Positions 11,998 to 23,178 are shown, numbered from the stretch's first letter. The stretch is DNA of 64,000 bases from Ascaris suum (GCA_013433145.1 CM024170.1:2375459-2439458); one strand, 5' to 3'. The notes: a model not told the origin generated them from the letters alone. Numbers and translations: made by a program.

Positions 11998-14459
11998 GTG
12001 AATCGTTTTCTTCGTTTTTATCGAAATTAGAAGTTAAGTTTTTTTGGGGGTTGGGGGGGGGGGGAGGGGAGGGGAGGGGAGATCGTTGGAATGTGACGCG
12101 ATATCGTAATAGGTGTATAACTTACCGTAAAACCCTGAGTAGAACATCTCCGACTTATAAGCCTTCCAAGGTTTAAATGGAGTTCCTCATTAAGAGATGA
12201 TGTTCATTAAAATAGAAGTTACCTTTCAATTTTAATAAAATACAGGAAGTGTGTGAGGCTTACCTTGAACTAGATACTTATTAGGCGATCGACTTTAGCC
12301 AAATCGTGATCGATTTTAACTCATAATTGGGGAGGGGGGGGGGGAGGGGGGATTATTTGAGAGAATTTCCGTCTATGTCGGCAGTGGAACTTTAGCGTTT
12401 TTTGCACCATGAAAGTGTAAATAAGTGTTATTTGAATTATATTTGAGCATTTATGTGATCGGTTGTTTCGTCTTAGTGAATTAGCATATCAAGCGTACGA
12501 CGTATCATCGATTTTAAATGCATCTGCACTGAAAAGCATCTATTGCATCTCTTTTTTTATATTGTCCAGTTTATTCAGGATGTTTGGATATTATAGATCC
12601 GCGATATTCTTTCCTTAAACAGGTATGGATGTGCCTGTTAATTTTCTATATTATGAACTCTGTTTTTTTAAGGGAAGAGCAGTTTATTCTCGAACGAACG
12701 TCGATGGAAGGACGATTTAGCGTTTCAAGCACTCGGAACCGTTGATGAACTCAGCTCAAACATTGGGTTCGCTCTTTTTTTGGTCATTTTGTCGATATTC
12801 GCGCTTCTTTTTTAAATTTTTTGTTCCGTTTCGGTTGTCATCTCAGGTAATCACCTAACAAGTGACAGCTCAAGGTTGCATCGCTTTGCGCATACCAGCT
12901 TTTTCGCTGGAGATATGCAATGGAAAGACCCAAGCGTTTAATGTTCAAAAACTTAGAATTTTTGTTTTGAAGCCTTCTCTTGAGGTGGTTCGTTTAGTTT
13001 TGCAGTAATGCTACTGTAGGAGGGAACCTAGAACTGAGAAGCCTAAGAAGTTAATTGAAAATAATAGCAAATGGGTTTAACATGATGCAAACAGAGAAGC
13101 AGAGAAAGAGCATCTATCACTATACACCTCTGTTTTCTCCTCTCTTTCCTTCCGCCCCTCTTTCACTTTTCATTATGAATTGTGGATATAAATTTCTTGT
13201 TTTGGAAGCTTTTCCTTCATAGACTTATGCTGTAGTACCGTCGAGCTTCGAGATGATATTCTCCATTGCCATCTATCATTGTAGCGCTGTCTACTTTGGA
13301 GTGAGTGCACTCAAAGCTCCTTTAGGATAGGTACCCTATGAGCTTGAATATATGTCTTATTTAGTGTGGCGAACAGATTAGCAAATTGCATAAATATTGC
13401 AAAAACAATAACACAGCGTTTAGTGACGCATTTTCTTGAGAATAAATCTAGCAATTATAAGATTCTGAATGTGTTTTCCAATAATCGAAGGTTTCCTTCT
13501 AGTGTGCACCGAACTGGATGTTCAATAAATTTGCACATATAAATTTATGCCCTTAAAGTATTTATTGATTGTGCAAAAAATTATTCGCAGATGAAAAGCA
13601 AATTGAGGAGACACCAAACTATATTGGTGAATTTGCTAATCATAATAAGCTAAATTAAATGTAAATTTAACTAAAAAAACATAAGCGATTTCATCTTTTC
13701 CAGGATTAAAACTTCCGACATAAATTAAGAACTTTTTCAGTCGGTTAAATTTTTCTTTCAAAAGCTTAGAAACATTTTCCATTATAGCAGTGGGGGAGAT
13801 TATTTTCGAATAATAGTTTCACGATGGTAGAGATGTTTTGCTATACTTTTAGACGTCTATTTAAATGAGCGTTCAAGGTGTGCAAAATTGAGAGCGCAGT
13901 ACGTTTTTATGAATCATTTTATAGATGATCAACTAGAGCATATATTTTAATGAGGAATCGAGAACGCTTAGAAAAGCTTCACCTCAAGATGATATCAAGG
14001 AACGAGGTTGAGCCTGAAGTTGATTTTTTAGTATTGTGGTGTTTTGCTAATACGTCGCGATCCGGTTACCCTTTCCGCCAAGAAATGAAATAGAAGTGAC
14101 TTTATATGCGTATATTGAATCGATGAGACCCTATTTTCAGGTACATGGTTACGGTATAAAATAATGAGCATATTTGGTTTAGAGTATGTCGGGAGATGTT
14201 GTACAAAGAAGGACTGTTCGATGTGTGTGAAGTATTGATGCGTGTTCAGTGCTGTCTGCAAGATGTCGGTGCGCACGTCGCCACTCCACCCGATTCACTC
14301 AAATCGAAAATCGGTACTTCATTGTCTGGTTTTTGTAATATGGAGAGTAGCAGATATGCATGAAACCTTTTTCCTTGCGGCAAAACGTTCAGGTACGAGA
14401 CAGTATCATCGACGTCGATGTAGTATCGGTAAAGGGTGATCAGCATGATATTAACCGTG

Positions 14460-14528
<69 letters not shown>

Positions 14529-17500
14529 TTGGTTTTTTCAATGGGGACTTCAATAATGTAATAGTTACATTGTTCGATGTTTCGATGTCAAGTTCGTTTA
14601 ATGAAAGGACGCTGTCAGAAAGAGAACTGAGGTGGCGACTGTGACAAGCCGAAATGGCGAACATCTAGAGAAAAGTGAGGCAACCAGGAATAGAAAAGAG
14701 AAGAAATTAGCAGAAGTGACCAGCATGAGTGACCAGTGAGTCCACCACATCTAACGGGCATTTCTCGTTCGAGAGAAATTTTTTTTGTTTGCTGCGGTTT
14801 TTTTTTGAACGGTAAGGGCTATAAGAAAATTTATACAGTAAGACTGACGGAATTTTGTTTAGTTGATTTATTGATATCAGTTTGAAAGGGGATAACTATG
14901 TGATAGTCATTGTTTATTTTGCTCATGCGTACTGAATTGTCGTCGTCTAATCGTATTTTAATTCCTTAATTTCATTTCCGCTTTTAATAGGTATAATTGA
15001 AGAAATTATTCTGTTTTATTAATAGTATGTGATATTTCTGTTTTTTCTTCTCAGTTTTTCTATATTTTTCAAGAAACTCTCAACGACAACTTCAATTTAC
15101 TTGATGAACAGTTTTTATGACTTTATAAAAATGAAATATCACCTTCACTAATAATATTTCGCTATTTTTTCGTCATTAATTTATTTTGTCGTATATTTTT
15201 GCTTAGTGATGCACTATTTTATCGTTCGATAGACTAATTGGGCTGATGTGACTTATCACTCAAGTATGAATCTTCCGAACGAAACAGTAAGGTAAATAAG
15301 GTTTTATTTGCGTAAAAAATTCAAATAGTGTGGTGAATTTTTTTTTTTGAAAATATTCGACTAAAATCATGTCATATGGGATTATATTTTATCATTTATA
15401 TCTTAGTATAAATTTTCATTTGATAACATTTGTCTTTTTAAAATCTGTTGTTATTTTTGAGCAAAAAATCCAGTTGAAAATTTAAAACGTTTAAAAATTT
15501 CAGTAAATATTATTTTAGAAAAAACGAAATTCGATGAATCACTCTTCGATTACGTAAACACTCAAATCGATGTTTATGGCGACCGGATCCCTCCCATTCG
15601 ACAGTTCATTCTACCGGTGAGCTAATTTTTCTGCAATTACTAATTGTTGGTTACTTAATAATCAAATTTAACTGGGCCTGTTTGAAATGAAAAATATAGC
15701 ATTTGATAACATGAACAATTTCCTTGCTATGGGACAGTTTCATTTGAGTATATTTATGTTTAGCGATTTTTTAATTGAATACACGTTATATTGATTTTAT
15801 ATAAATGGAGCATGGATGAAGGCGAAATAAGCATCCGACTAAAAGTGGTCGATGTTAATATATTTTAGGGTGGTGGTGATGTTGGTGCTACACTTCAAGT
15901 GGCACGTAGCATATGTAGACGCGCCGAACGATGCTTGGTACCGTTGTTGAGGGAAGAAGTTATTGACAGAAATGCACTGCGCTTTCTTAACAGGTTTCAG
16001 CTGTTCTCATTCATTATTTACCTTCCTCATAGTATTGTTTTCATTAGTCATTTCATCGTTTATTTCTGTGCAGTCTTTCATTTCATATCCACCTGGATCG
16101 ATTGTTGCTTATGTTCTATGCGATCAAGGGGAATATCCTATCAGACGGTCATTTTCGCAAGGTAACTCCATAGAATGAATGATGAAGCGTGGGACAATAT
16201 GAGATATAAGGATCTTTCTAGGTGGAGTATTTGAGAGAGGAATATGAAGAATTGCACATCTGAAAAGTTGAGACAACCTAATCATTCCACAACTCTTTGT
16301 TTTCAAACGGCGTTCTCATGTTTTCGGTTTATCTGCTTGGGTGTTTGGTAAAAATCAAAAAAGTATTTTAAAGCTGTTAAATTTATGACGAATCATATGC
16401 GGATATTATTTGGATGGAATTATTGATTGATTAGTAGATGATTTTTTAAAAAAAATCTAATTCAGAGATTAATTTTCTAGAAGATTTACACTATGGTTGC
16501 CCCTCATATTGTATTTTCCTCAGCGAAAAATAGACGAATATTGTTGTGTCTTATCAAGATTATTTAGTGGAAACCGAATTTTTGGTGTTTTATATTTGGA
16601 ACTTAAACGGGGGCTGCTGTGACTCAACGTCGTCGTATTATGACAGTTCAAGTTCTTTGAATTTTTTAATGTGACATTAAAATGTCGTTTGAATTGAAAT
16701 TGATTATAGACATCGTAGTCACTAACGTTGAGCGCAGCAGAAAATATGTAAATATTTACGTGAACTTATATCTGAGGATTTCATCGCGCAATTCCAATAA
16801 ATACTTGGGTGTTCATGTCCTGTTGATTCTGTTTTGATTATGAGGAAAAACCCATCTAAGTCTTCTGTCATTTCCGCTCATCGGCTATCATCTTTCCTAT
16901 TTACTGCACCTATTTCAAGAGTTGTTCAATTCTTGTTTGTTTTGATGCGCTTTGTAAATTTGTAATTAGAAAGCGCAATGTGGTGACATTATGCATTGAT
17001 GTTTGCATATACGTATGTGTGTCTCTCTGTCTGTGTGTGTCTGCACGCCTGATGATTTCAATTCAGATATAATTTAAAGCATTGCTTCCTGTATCAAGTT
17101 GTTTTTCTGGAAAAGATTTCTATGAATAAAAGTTGTCACTTAAAACATAAAGTAGTTTTTCCATATATTTTATTATTTTTTTGATAAGTCTATAACTGTA
17201 ATGTTGACCGTAATGCGATGAACATCGAAATTAATTGATATCTTACAACATGGGCAAATTTATTTGCTGATCAATCATTTAAGCTAGCTGTTTCTAGGTG
17301 AAATATCGTTAGGTTTACAACTTTACCTAGGAAAGCTCGGTTTTTTGAATGCCAGTTTAATATATAAACATTTTGTCGGAGGACGTGAATATGTGGGATA
17401 TGCGCATATCATGATGGACCATGAAAGAATGATTTCATTTGATTGTTTCCAGTGAATATTTTGCAGGTTGTCGGATTTGTTGTTCGTGCTGGGACGATAT

Positions 17501-17596
17501 GCATGTGTGATGACATCTGGAATTGAGGCTTACTATCAACGACCACAGCATTTCGATCCGAATATCAAATGGCGTACACAGAAGATGTCCGCCTAG
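11877..17596 (+). CDS. mmab-1: Cob(I)yrinic acid a,c-diamide adenosyltransferase (MMAB), complete
   Basis: PduO-type corrinoid adenosyltransferase. It transfers the adenosyl group of ATP to cob(I)alamin, making adenosylcobalamin for methylmalonyl-CoA mutase in mitochondria. Six exons (11877-11997, 12673-12766, 14183-14313, 15519-15616, 15869-15993, 17467-17596) join with matching phases to 232 codons plus stop, close to the human length of about 250. The ATP-binding N-terminal motif spans exons 1-2 (GTGDQG then [10 protein letters not shown]). It is followed by [37 protein letters not shown] and the [15 protein letters not shown] helix with the conserved arginines and glutamate, and it ends [18 protein letters not shown]. 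The first 25 or so residues are basic and hydrophobic without acidic residues ([17 protein letters not shown]), as expected of a mitochondrial presequence. Two ATGs are adjacent; the first was used. Confidence 0.95.
12046..12082 (+). repeat. G-run cluster in mmab-1 intron 1
   Basis: Several G-runs of four or more separated by single A or TT, starting about 50 nt after the exon 1 donor. The pattern could form a G-quadruplex on the sense strand and in the pre-mRNA. A second similar tract is at 12329-12351. Confidence 0.8.
12329..12351 (+). repeat. Second G-run tract in mmab-1 intron 1
   Basis: A short stretch of long G-runs broken by single A residues, in the same intron as the 12046 tract and able to form the same kind of structure. 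Run lengths may be assembly-sensitive. Confidence 0.8.
12673..12766 (+). CDS. mmab-1: mmab-1 exon 2
   Basis: The acceptor is TTTTTTTAAG, an AAG rather than CAG site, and the donor is GG|GTTCGC. The exon encodes [20 protein letters not shown] followed by [11 protein letters not shown]. Phase 1 in and phase 2 out agree with both neighbours. The frame also stays open briefly past the donor, but only the spliced reading keeps family spacing. Confidence 0.9.
14183..14313 (+). CDS. mmab-1: mmab-1 exon 3
   Basis: Acceptor GGTTTAG, donor ATCG|GTACTT. Contains [20 protein letters not shown] and [10 protein letters not shown], the helix seen in MMAB as IQCTLQDVGS.LATP. The length from SSNIG to QDVG equals the human spacing within one residue. 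Confidence 0.92.
14461..14525. repeat. (TA)n microsatellite
   Basis: An uninterrupted TA dinucleotide array inside mmab-1 intron 3. It creates artefactual YIYI open frames on both strands. Confidence 0.98.
15519..15616 (+). CDS. mmab-1: mmab-1 exon 4
   Basis: Acceptor TATTTTAG, donor CCG|GTGAGC. Encodes [20 protein letters not shown] and [10 protein letters not shown], equivalent to the IDKYTSQLPPLTAFILP segment that packs on the corrinoid site. Phase 1 in and phase 0 out. Confidence 0.93.
15869..15993 (+). CDS. mmab-1: mmab-1 exon 5 (active-site helix)
   Basis: Acceptor TATTTTAG, donor CAG|GTTTCA. Encodes [20 protein letters not shown] and continues [19 protein letters not shown]. The CRRAER helix carries residues essential in human MMAB. 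The donor is in phase 2, and the split Arg codon completes in exon 6. Confidence 0.95.
17467..17596 (+). CDS. mmab-1: mmab-1 exon 6 with stop
   Basis: Acceptor ATTTTGCAG. Encodes [20 protein letters not shown] and a 23-residue tail ending KMSA before TAG. The (R)LSD.LF.L.RY match is the last conserved block of the family; the tail is variable. Confidence 0.94.
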
Positions 17597-17707
17597 GCTA
17601 TTGTGTACTCATTCGTTCATAGTGTGCCTCGTTCACTTCGACTGACTGCTGTAGAAAATGGCTTACTTTTCTTTTCTCAGTCACAAGTGATTGCTACCTT
17701 ATAGAGT

Positions 17708-17713
17708 AATAAA
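17708..17713 (+). terminator. Candidate polyadenylation signal of mmab-1
   Basis: AATAAA 112 nt after the mmab-1 stop codon, a normal nematode 3' UTR distance. Another AATAAA lies at 18094-18099 and could serve a longer transcript or the orphan exon at 17.9 kb. Confidence 0.5.
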
Positions 17714-17897
17714 AATGTGCAATATAGGAGTTGATTTTCTGAAAGGATGGGGAGGGAAAATGAATAGATCCTAGGGACGTTAAAATCAGTTATCGGTACA
17801 CTGATCCTAATAGGCTGGTCAGTCATTTATATCTTACATTGATCGTAGGCCCAAATTGAACTTCTCTGCATTTCGACGAGTTTTATCCCTCTATCAG

Positions 17898-17992
17898 CTG
17901 AGACCGACAAACGATTAGACGAGGCGGTTGAAATTGCTGAGCATTGGATTATTGAGGCTGTGATACCAGGAAATGCTCAAATATATTGTTGA
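17898..17992 (+). CDS. Orphan terminal-exon-like stretch
   Basis: After the acceptor-like CCCTCTATCAG the plus strand reads AETDKRLDEAVEIAEHWIIE and AVIPGNAQIYC to a TGA. The helical, charged composition looks coding. It lies past the mmab-1 stop and poly(A) signal. The acceptor would be phase 1, which does not match mmab-1 exon 5 (phase 2), so it is not an obvious alternative last exon. I recognise no family. It could be the remains of a gene whose other exons are lost or unrecognised. Confidence 0.3.
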
Positions 17993-18376
17993 ATGGTCCC
18001 CAACGTTTTTGCAGCCGCTCGTTTCGATATATCGAGCTTCTTTGTCGTATTGGTCAATAGTTGGCTTTGCATTCGTGTATTTCATCGGCGTACAATAAAT
18101 TGAGTTGCTAGCAACGTTAAGAAATCAGTTTTCTCAGTTCGCTTCGTTTCCGTTTGGGGTGGGTGTAGATGATTGTGTTCTATAGAGCGGGGGGGATACT
18201 TTTCTTCGACGATTCGCTGTGGCATGTACGTGTAGAGTGCGGAGGAAGAGGTTTATACGTGCATCTATGTGTATGTGTGGTGTCTGTATTTTGTGTGTCC
18301 CTATGTGGGGTGTGTTTGTTTGTGTGTGTATATGTGGGTGTGCGGTGTGTGTGGCGTGTATGCTAAAATATAACTG

Positions 18377-20060
18377 TTGCCCATTACTTCGCCTACACTC
18401 TTTCCGAGCGCCGAAGGCGCGAGTCTGTTATCCATACCTTCGTCTTCCCTTTTTCGCAGCGCCGAAGGCCTGCTATCCATTACATCGCCTTCCGCTTTTA
18501 GCGCCGGAGACGCTAGCGTATTATCCATTGCTTCTTCGTTTTGCCTTTTCGAGCGCCGAAGGCACGAGTCTTTTCTCCATTACTTCGTCTTCTGTCTTTT
18601 CAGCGCCGCAGGGACCTGTCTGTTATCCGCAACATCGTCTCTTTTTCCAAGCCATGAAGGCGCGATCGTTTTATCCCTTATCTCGTCTTTTGCTTTTCAG
18701 CGCCGAAAGCGCGAATTCTTATCCGTTACTTAATCTTCCGCCTTTCCGAGCGCCAAAGGCGCGAGTCTTTTCTCCATTGCTTCGTCTTTTGTCTTTTCGA
18801 GCGAAGAAAGCGCGAGCCTGTTATCCGCTTATCCACTTCTTCGTCTTGTCTTTCCGAGCGCCAAAGGCGCCAGTGCTTTCCATATGACTTTGTCTTTTGC
18901 CTTTTCGGCGCCGAAGGCGCGAGCCCGTTGTCCATGTTTTCGTCTTCTGTCATTCCCAGCGCCGAAGGCGCGATTCTATTACCTAGTTCGTCGCCTTCTG
19001 CCTTTCCGGGCGCCGAAGAGGCGGTTCTGTTACCGACTTCTTCGTCTTCTATCTCTTCGAGCGCCAAAGATGCGTGTCCGTTGTCCATATCGCCATCCCT
19101 TCCCAAGCGCCGAAGGCGCGCGTCTGTTATACATTACATCGTCTTCTGTTTTTTAGCGCCCAAGGCGCGATTTTGTTACCCACTCCCTGTCTTTCTGGGC
19201 GCTTAAGGTGCGAGTCTATTATCCCTTACCTCCCCGGGTCTGCTATCCATTGCCTCGCCTCTCTTTTCGAGGGCCGAGGACGCGTGTTTGTTATCCATAT
19301 CTTCGTCTTCTTTCCAAACGCCGAAGGCGGCAAGTCTGTCGTCCATTATTTCGTCTTCCATCTTTTCGGCGGAGTTGGCGCGTATCTGTTATCAACTTGT
19401 TCGCCTTTTTTTCCGGGCGTCGAAGGCGCGAGTCTTTTCTCCATTACTTCGTCTTCTGTCCTTCCGGGCGCCGAGAGGGCGATTCTGTTACCCACTTCTT
19501 CGCTTTCTGTTTTTTTGAGCACCGAAGGTGCGATTTTTTACCCCATGCTTCCTGTTGTGTCTTTCAGAGCCCCGCAGGCGCGGGTCTTCCATTCATTCCG
19601 TCGTCTTCACTCTTTTCCAGCTTGTCCTCTCTCAACTTCGTTGCCTCCTGAGTTTCCCAGCGCCGAAAGCGGGAGTCTTTCGTCCATTTCTGGGTCTTCG
19701 GCTTTTGGGCGCCGAAAGCGCGGTATGTTGTCATTACCTCTCCCGAGCCTGTTATCCATTACCTCGTATTCTGTCCTTCCGAGCGCCAAAGGCGCGATTT
19801 TTTACTCAATTCTTCGCCTCTCTTTTCGGGCGCCGAAGGCACAAGTGTGTTACCCACTCTCTCGTCTTCTATCCTTTTGTTGTCTATTTCTTTCTTCTTC
19901 TGTTGTCCACAGTGTTACCCACTCGCGAGTCTGTTGTCCATTTCTTCTTCCGTGGTTTCGCGCGCCGAAGGCACGAGCGTGTTTTCCATTACTTCGTCTC
20001 CTGAGTTTTCTGCGCCGAATTCGCGAGTCTGTTATGCATTATTTGGCCTACTGTCTATGC
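18377..20060. repeat. Minisatellite of about 51-bp units with GC hairpin core
   Basis: Roughly thirty diverged units in tandem. Each has a core close to GCGCCGAAGGCGC, then GAGTCTGTTATCCATTAC, then CTTCGTCTTCTGTCTTTCC. The core is a perfect 5-bp GC inverted repeat around a GAA loop. Most units are near 50-51 nt, with shorter and degenerate ones between. Because 51 is divisible by three and the consensus lacks stops, long open frames run through it on both strands (plus-strand frames of 222 and 332 codons, with a 17-residue period such as RAPKARVCYPLLRLLSF). I treat these as by-products of the repeat. It lies in the gap between mmab-1 and pde-2. GC content is far above the surroundings. Confidence 0.95.
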
Positions 20061-20096
20061 ATAACGTGTTGAACGATATGGTCTGTGAGAAAAGAT

Positions 20097-20170
20097 GCGC
20101 GGGCGTGGCGCAGTGGGACGTGCCTTGTTGTACGCATCCCTGATTTCTCCTATGTGATATCTCAATCCCG
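20097..20170 (+). other. Possible tRNA-derived (SINE-like) fragment
   Basis: TGGCGCAGTGG at 20106-20116 matches the pol III A-box consensus. About 52 nt on, TATCTCAATCC is a weak B-box-like match. The flanks do not pair as an acceptor stem, so it is not a tRNA gene. It directly follows the minisatellite. Confidence 0.3.
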
Positions 20171-21238
20171 GATGGACCAATTTTCAACCGGTTTTTTGCA
20201 AAAGGCTTCGCCTAAGATGTGGAAAAGTGTGATACGTGGACAAGTGTAACACGCGGTAGTAAAAGAAAAGAAAAAAGGAACGAGTTGTAAGAAACGCAAA
20301 AAAAGTTCCGTAGAATATTTAAGCGTTATTTAGCGTTAAAAACAAATATACAAGTGTTTAGTGAGGTGTCATAATCTTGAAAAACAGTTTAACAGGTAGA
20401 CATTGGGAGTCGCTAAATTATCCTTGATCACGATACAAATGAAAGTGTGCCTAAATATATTTGTAGTAGTTGTATTTAATTAAATAAAATGTGTAAAACT
20501 AATAAAGTCTATCCATAAGATTACTAAAATGTAATAGTAGGTGAGCTGGTAAACGCGTAAATTCACGAATAGTTGAATAAATATATAATAAAGAGACCGT
20601 TCCATACATATAAAAAACTTGCGCAGAAACCAATTGGAAAATGCTAGTGTGAGAGAAACAAAGCTGAGGAAAATATATGTTGGAAAAACATTTCACGAGT
20701 GCAAACACAGAAGCAATAGATCGCGGTCAGAAGACTAGATGTTAAAAAAGCAGGAGCAAGACATGGATAAATATTTGTTAGAACAAAAAGTGATCACATT
20801 TCGATCCTTATCCGTTGACGTGTGCATCTGGATTATGCGCGGGCCACTGTCAGAACGATATGCATAATTCTGCCAATGTGAGAAATTTCATAGGCAACGT
20901 AATTGTGCGCAGAGGAAAAGAAGTAGAAAAGAAAAGAAACGAGAAAATCTGTAGTTGAAATGTATATTAAAAATGCATACTGCACACAAAAATTACAATC
21001 TGTAGCACCTACCTCATCGCCAAGGTCCGCTTTCCTACTTTTTTCGAAAGTAGCCGTTTCGGAAGTGGAACTTGCGCCTCTTTTAGAACCAATCTGCATC
21101 TCCTAGTTCTAAAAGTAAAGTTTTAGCCCAAGAGCACAGAAAAAAGCTAGGTGCGAGGAGTAATAAAAAGGCACTAAAGATAAATATGGGCTAAAGATGC
21201 ACGAAACTAACAATTAATAAATTCAGTACGGCAAACAA

Positions 21239-21347
<109 letters not shown>

Positions 21348-21667
21348 CAATTTTAACAATTAATGGCATGCGTAAAAATAATCACCGTCAGAAGTCCATA
21401 CAAAATGTAGTGTTAAATAGTGTGAACCTCGATGTACTGAAATATCATTAGGAAAGGAAATTTAAAATGAAACAAAATTGGAAATTTAGTACAATAGATA
21501 TGTCGGTAATAATCATGAAAATTGTCGTTAAATTTAAACAGAGGAAATTAAAGGTTTTTTTAAAATGTGACAAACAATAGGCGAGGGATCGTGCAGACAG
21601 TTATACTGAAATATGCAACAGTGACTCATAATTACTAATCTAATGCTAGGAAGCAATAATCAGTAAA

Positions 21668-22290
21668 CCATTATATATATCCACCATGAAGAGAAGACCT
21701 GCATAGATCAATCCCTTTAGTTTGCGAGGTAAATAAGCGAAAGATATTAAAGTCCATAAAAATTTCGTTAACTAAACTTGTAATACCTTGTATATTGGGA
21801 TAGACGAACTTATGCATGAATTCTAGTTTACTCATTAATGCATTATATAAATACTTTTCCATTAACGCCACACTAAGACCTTTCTCCTTGTAATTTTTAA
21901 ACAATCCTTTATATTTAGTAATAAAGTCTGTTAAATGAGCACAATTTACTAATTCTAAAGACCTGTGAGAGTGTGACGTTTTTGTGTATATAAACAGTGG
22001 GATGTTACTGTTCAACTGAGTACATTTATTCACTGAAAAATTAAACTGATCCATCTCATCGTAGACGTTTGAAACGACACCTTCGCAGGTAAGGAATAAG
22101 GTTAAGTCCAAAAAATCAGTTTTGGTACCAGCGTACGTAACCTCAATCTAAAACGAATCTCCGTGAATTAATTTAGCAATACTTTGAAAGTTATCAGTAT
22201 TAAATATCAATAAATCATCAATGCATCTACAACAAATAGCATTAAAACGTGAAATCTTGGCATACTTATATTCCGTAACGGACAAGCTGA
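21668..22290 (-). pseudogene. Degenerate reverse-transcriptase relic of a retroelement
   Basis: Read on the minus strand, the sequence gives EYKYAKISRFNAICCRCIDD followed by LLIFN, which matches the RT catalytic motif ([YF]xDD; here CIDD, so the usual aromatic is Cys). Further on come TKTDFLDLTLFL, VYDEMDQFNFSVN, SNIPLFIYTKTSHSHRSLEL and CAHLTDFITKYKGLFKN. That order (DDLL, FLDL, VYDK..FNF, SNIP, RxxxxC..DF) fits an RT family found in many animal genomes. A TAG at 22148-22150 interrupts the frame after the DD motif, and upstream RT motifs are not readable. There is no endonuclease, gag or terminal repeat in view. The family is uncertain; Penelope-like is one possibility. Confidence 0.7.
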
Positions 22291-22860
22291 GACCGATCGA
22301 AGTCCTGCAAGATACCTATCATTTTCCATTTCCATTTGCACTTTCTCGAACACGGAAAAAATTTGCCCACTTGATTAGCCAATCGCTCGTTTGGTCTACT
22401 AAATAATCTCTGAGCTTGTGTCAAAACGTTGCCACTTGTGATGTTCATCCTCGTCAACCGGGTATTAGAATTTGTTAAGTATCTTTAAAATATTTTATTT
22501 ATTATCCTCGAAATAACTTCAATCTAGTAACAAAATTCCAACACCTCGTGATATTATCAAAATTTCTCGTAAGAGATTAACGATATGATAACGTTGTTGA
22601 GTTTTGTATTCTCTAATAAAGAGATAGAATTTTTTTATTCGCAATATAACACATACAATAGAAATGTAAAGAAAAAAAGAAATATTAAGTAAACGGCGTA
22701 CTCATGACGTCACTCATTTATGAATGATCTCAAAACGACGATATTGAAGATGCGTGCAGCACGATATAAGACAAACAAAAGAACCCGGAGAAAGAATAGT
22801 CGTCGTTTTCGAGTGGCGATAAACACAATCAAAACGTTCAATCCACAACTGCAATGATGA

Positions 22861-22944
22861 CAAGGGGGTGGGGAGAGGAAGGGGAGGCAGAGTATTGGCG
22901 TGAGGCGGGGAGAGGGGGGAGGGGAGGACGGCATGGGGAAGTAT
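22861..22944. repeat. G-rich purine tract
   Basis: G-run-rich stretch (GGGGGTGGGGAGAGG and similar) in intergenic DNA. Its complement is a C-rich pyrimidine tract that produces proline-rich false frames on the minus strand. A second, shorter tract lies at 23141-23178. Confidence 0.85.
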
Positions 22945-23140
22945 TAGAAGCATGGGGATGAAGAGCGTGTTATGTCTTCTATTAGGTAATCGATCGAATA
23001 GAACATATTTCGAATCGTAGTTTTCAAAAATTAAAGCTTCAAAGATCTCATTTATGCTCTTGTCTTAGCCGCAATCTAAACATACAAAGGCTTTCGCCTA
23101 TTCCGGCTGAATGGGAAAGAAAAGTATGCTACGTTGATCA

Positions 23141-23178
23141 GGCAGAGGAAGGAGGGGGGGGGGGGGCCGGGGAGAGGG
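23141..23178. repeat. G-rich tract
   Basis: A run of 13 G followed by CCGGGGAGAGGG, intergenic. The homopolymer length may be unreliable. Confidence 0.85.

Noticed and set aside
18377..20060. CRISPR-like array
   Set aside because: The sequences between cores are themselves repeated, not unique spacers, and the host is an animal.
19074..20072. 332-codon open frame on the plus strand
   Set aside because: It is created by the 51-bp, stop-free tandem repeat. Other frames and the opposite strand are also open, and there is no start context or domain.
20101..20175. Functional tRNA gene
   Set aside because: Only an A-box match. The acceptor stem, anticodon arm and a good B-box cannot be formed.
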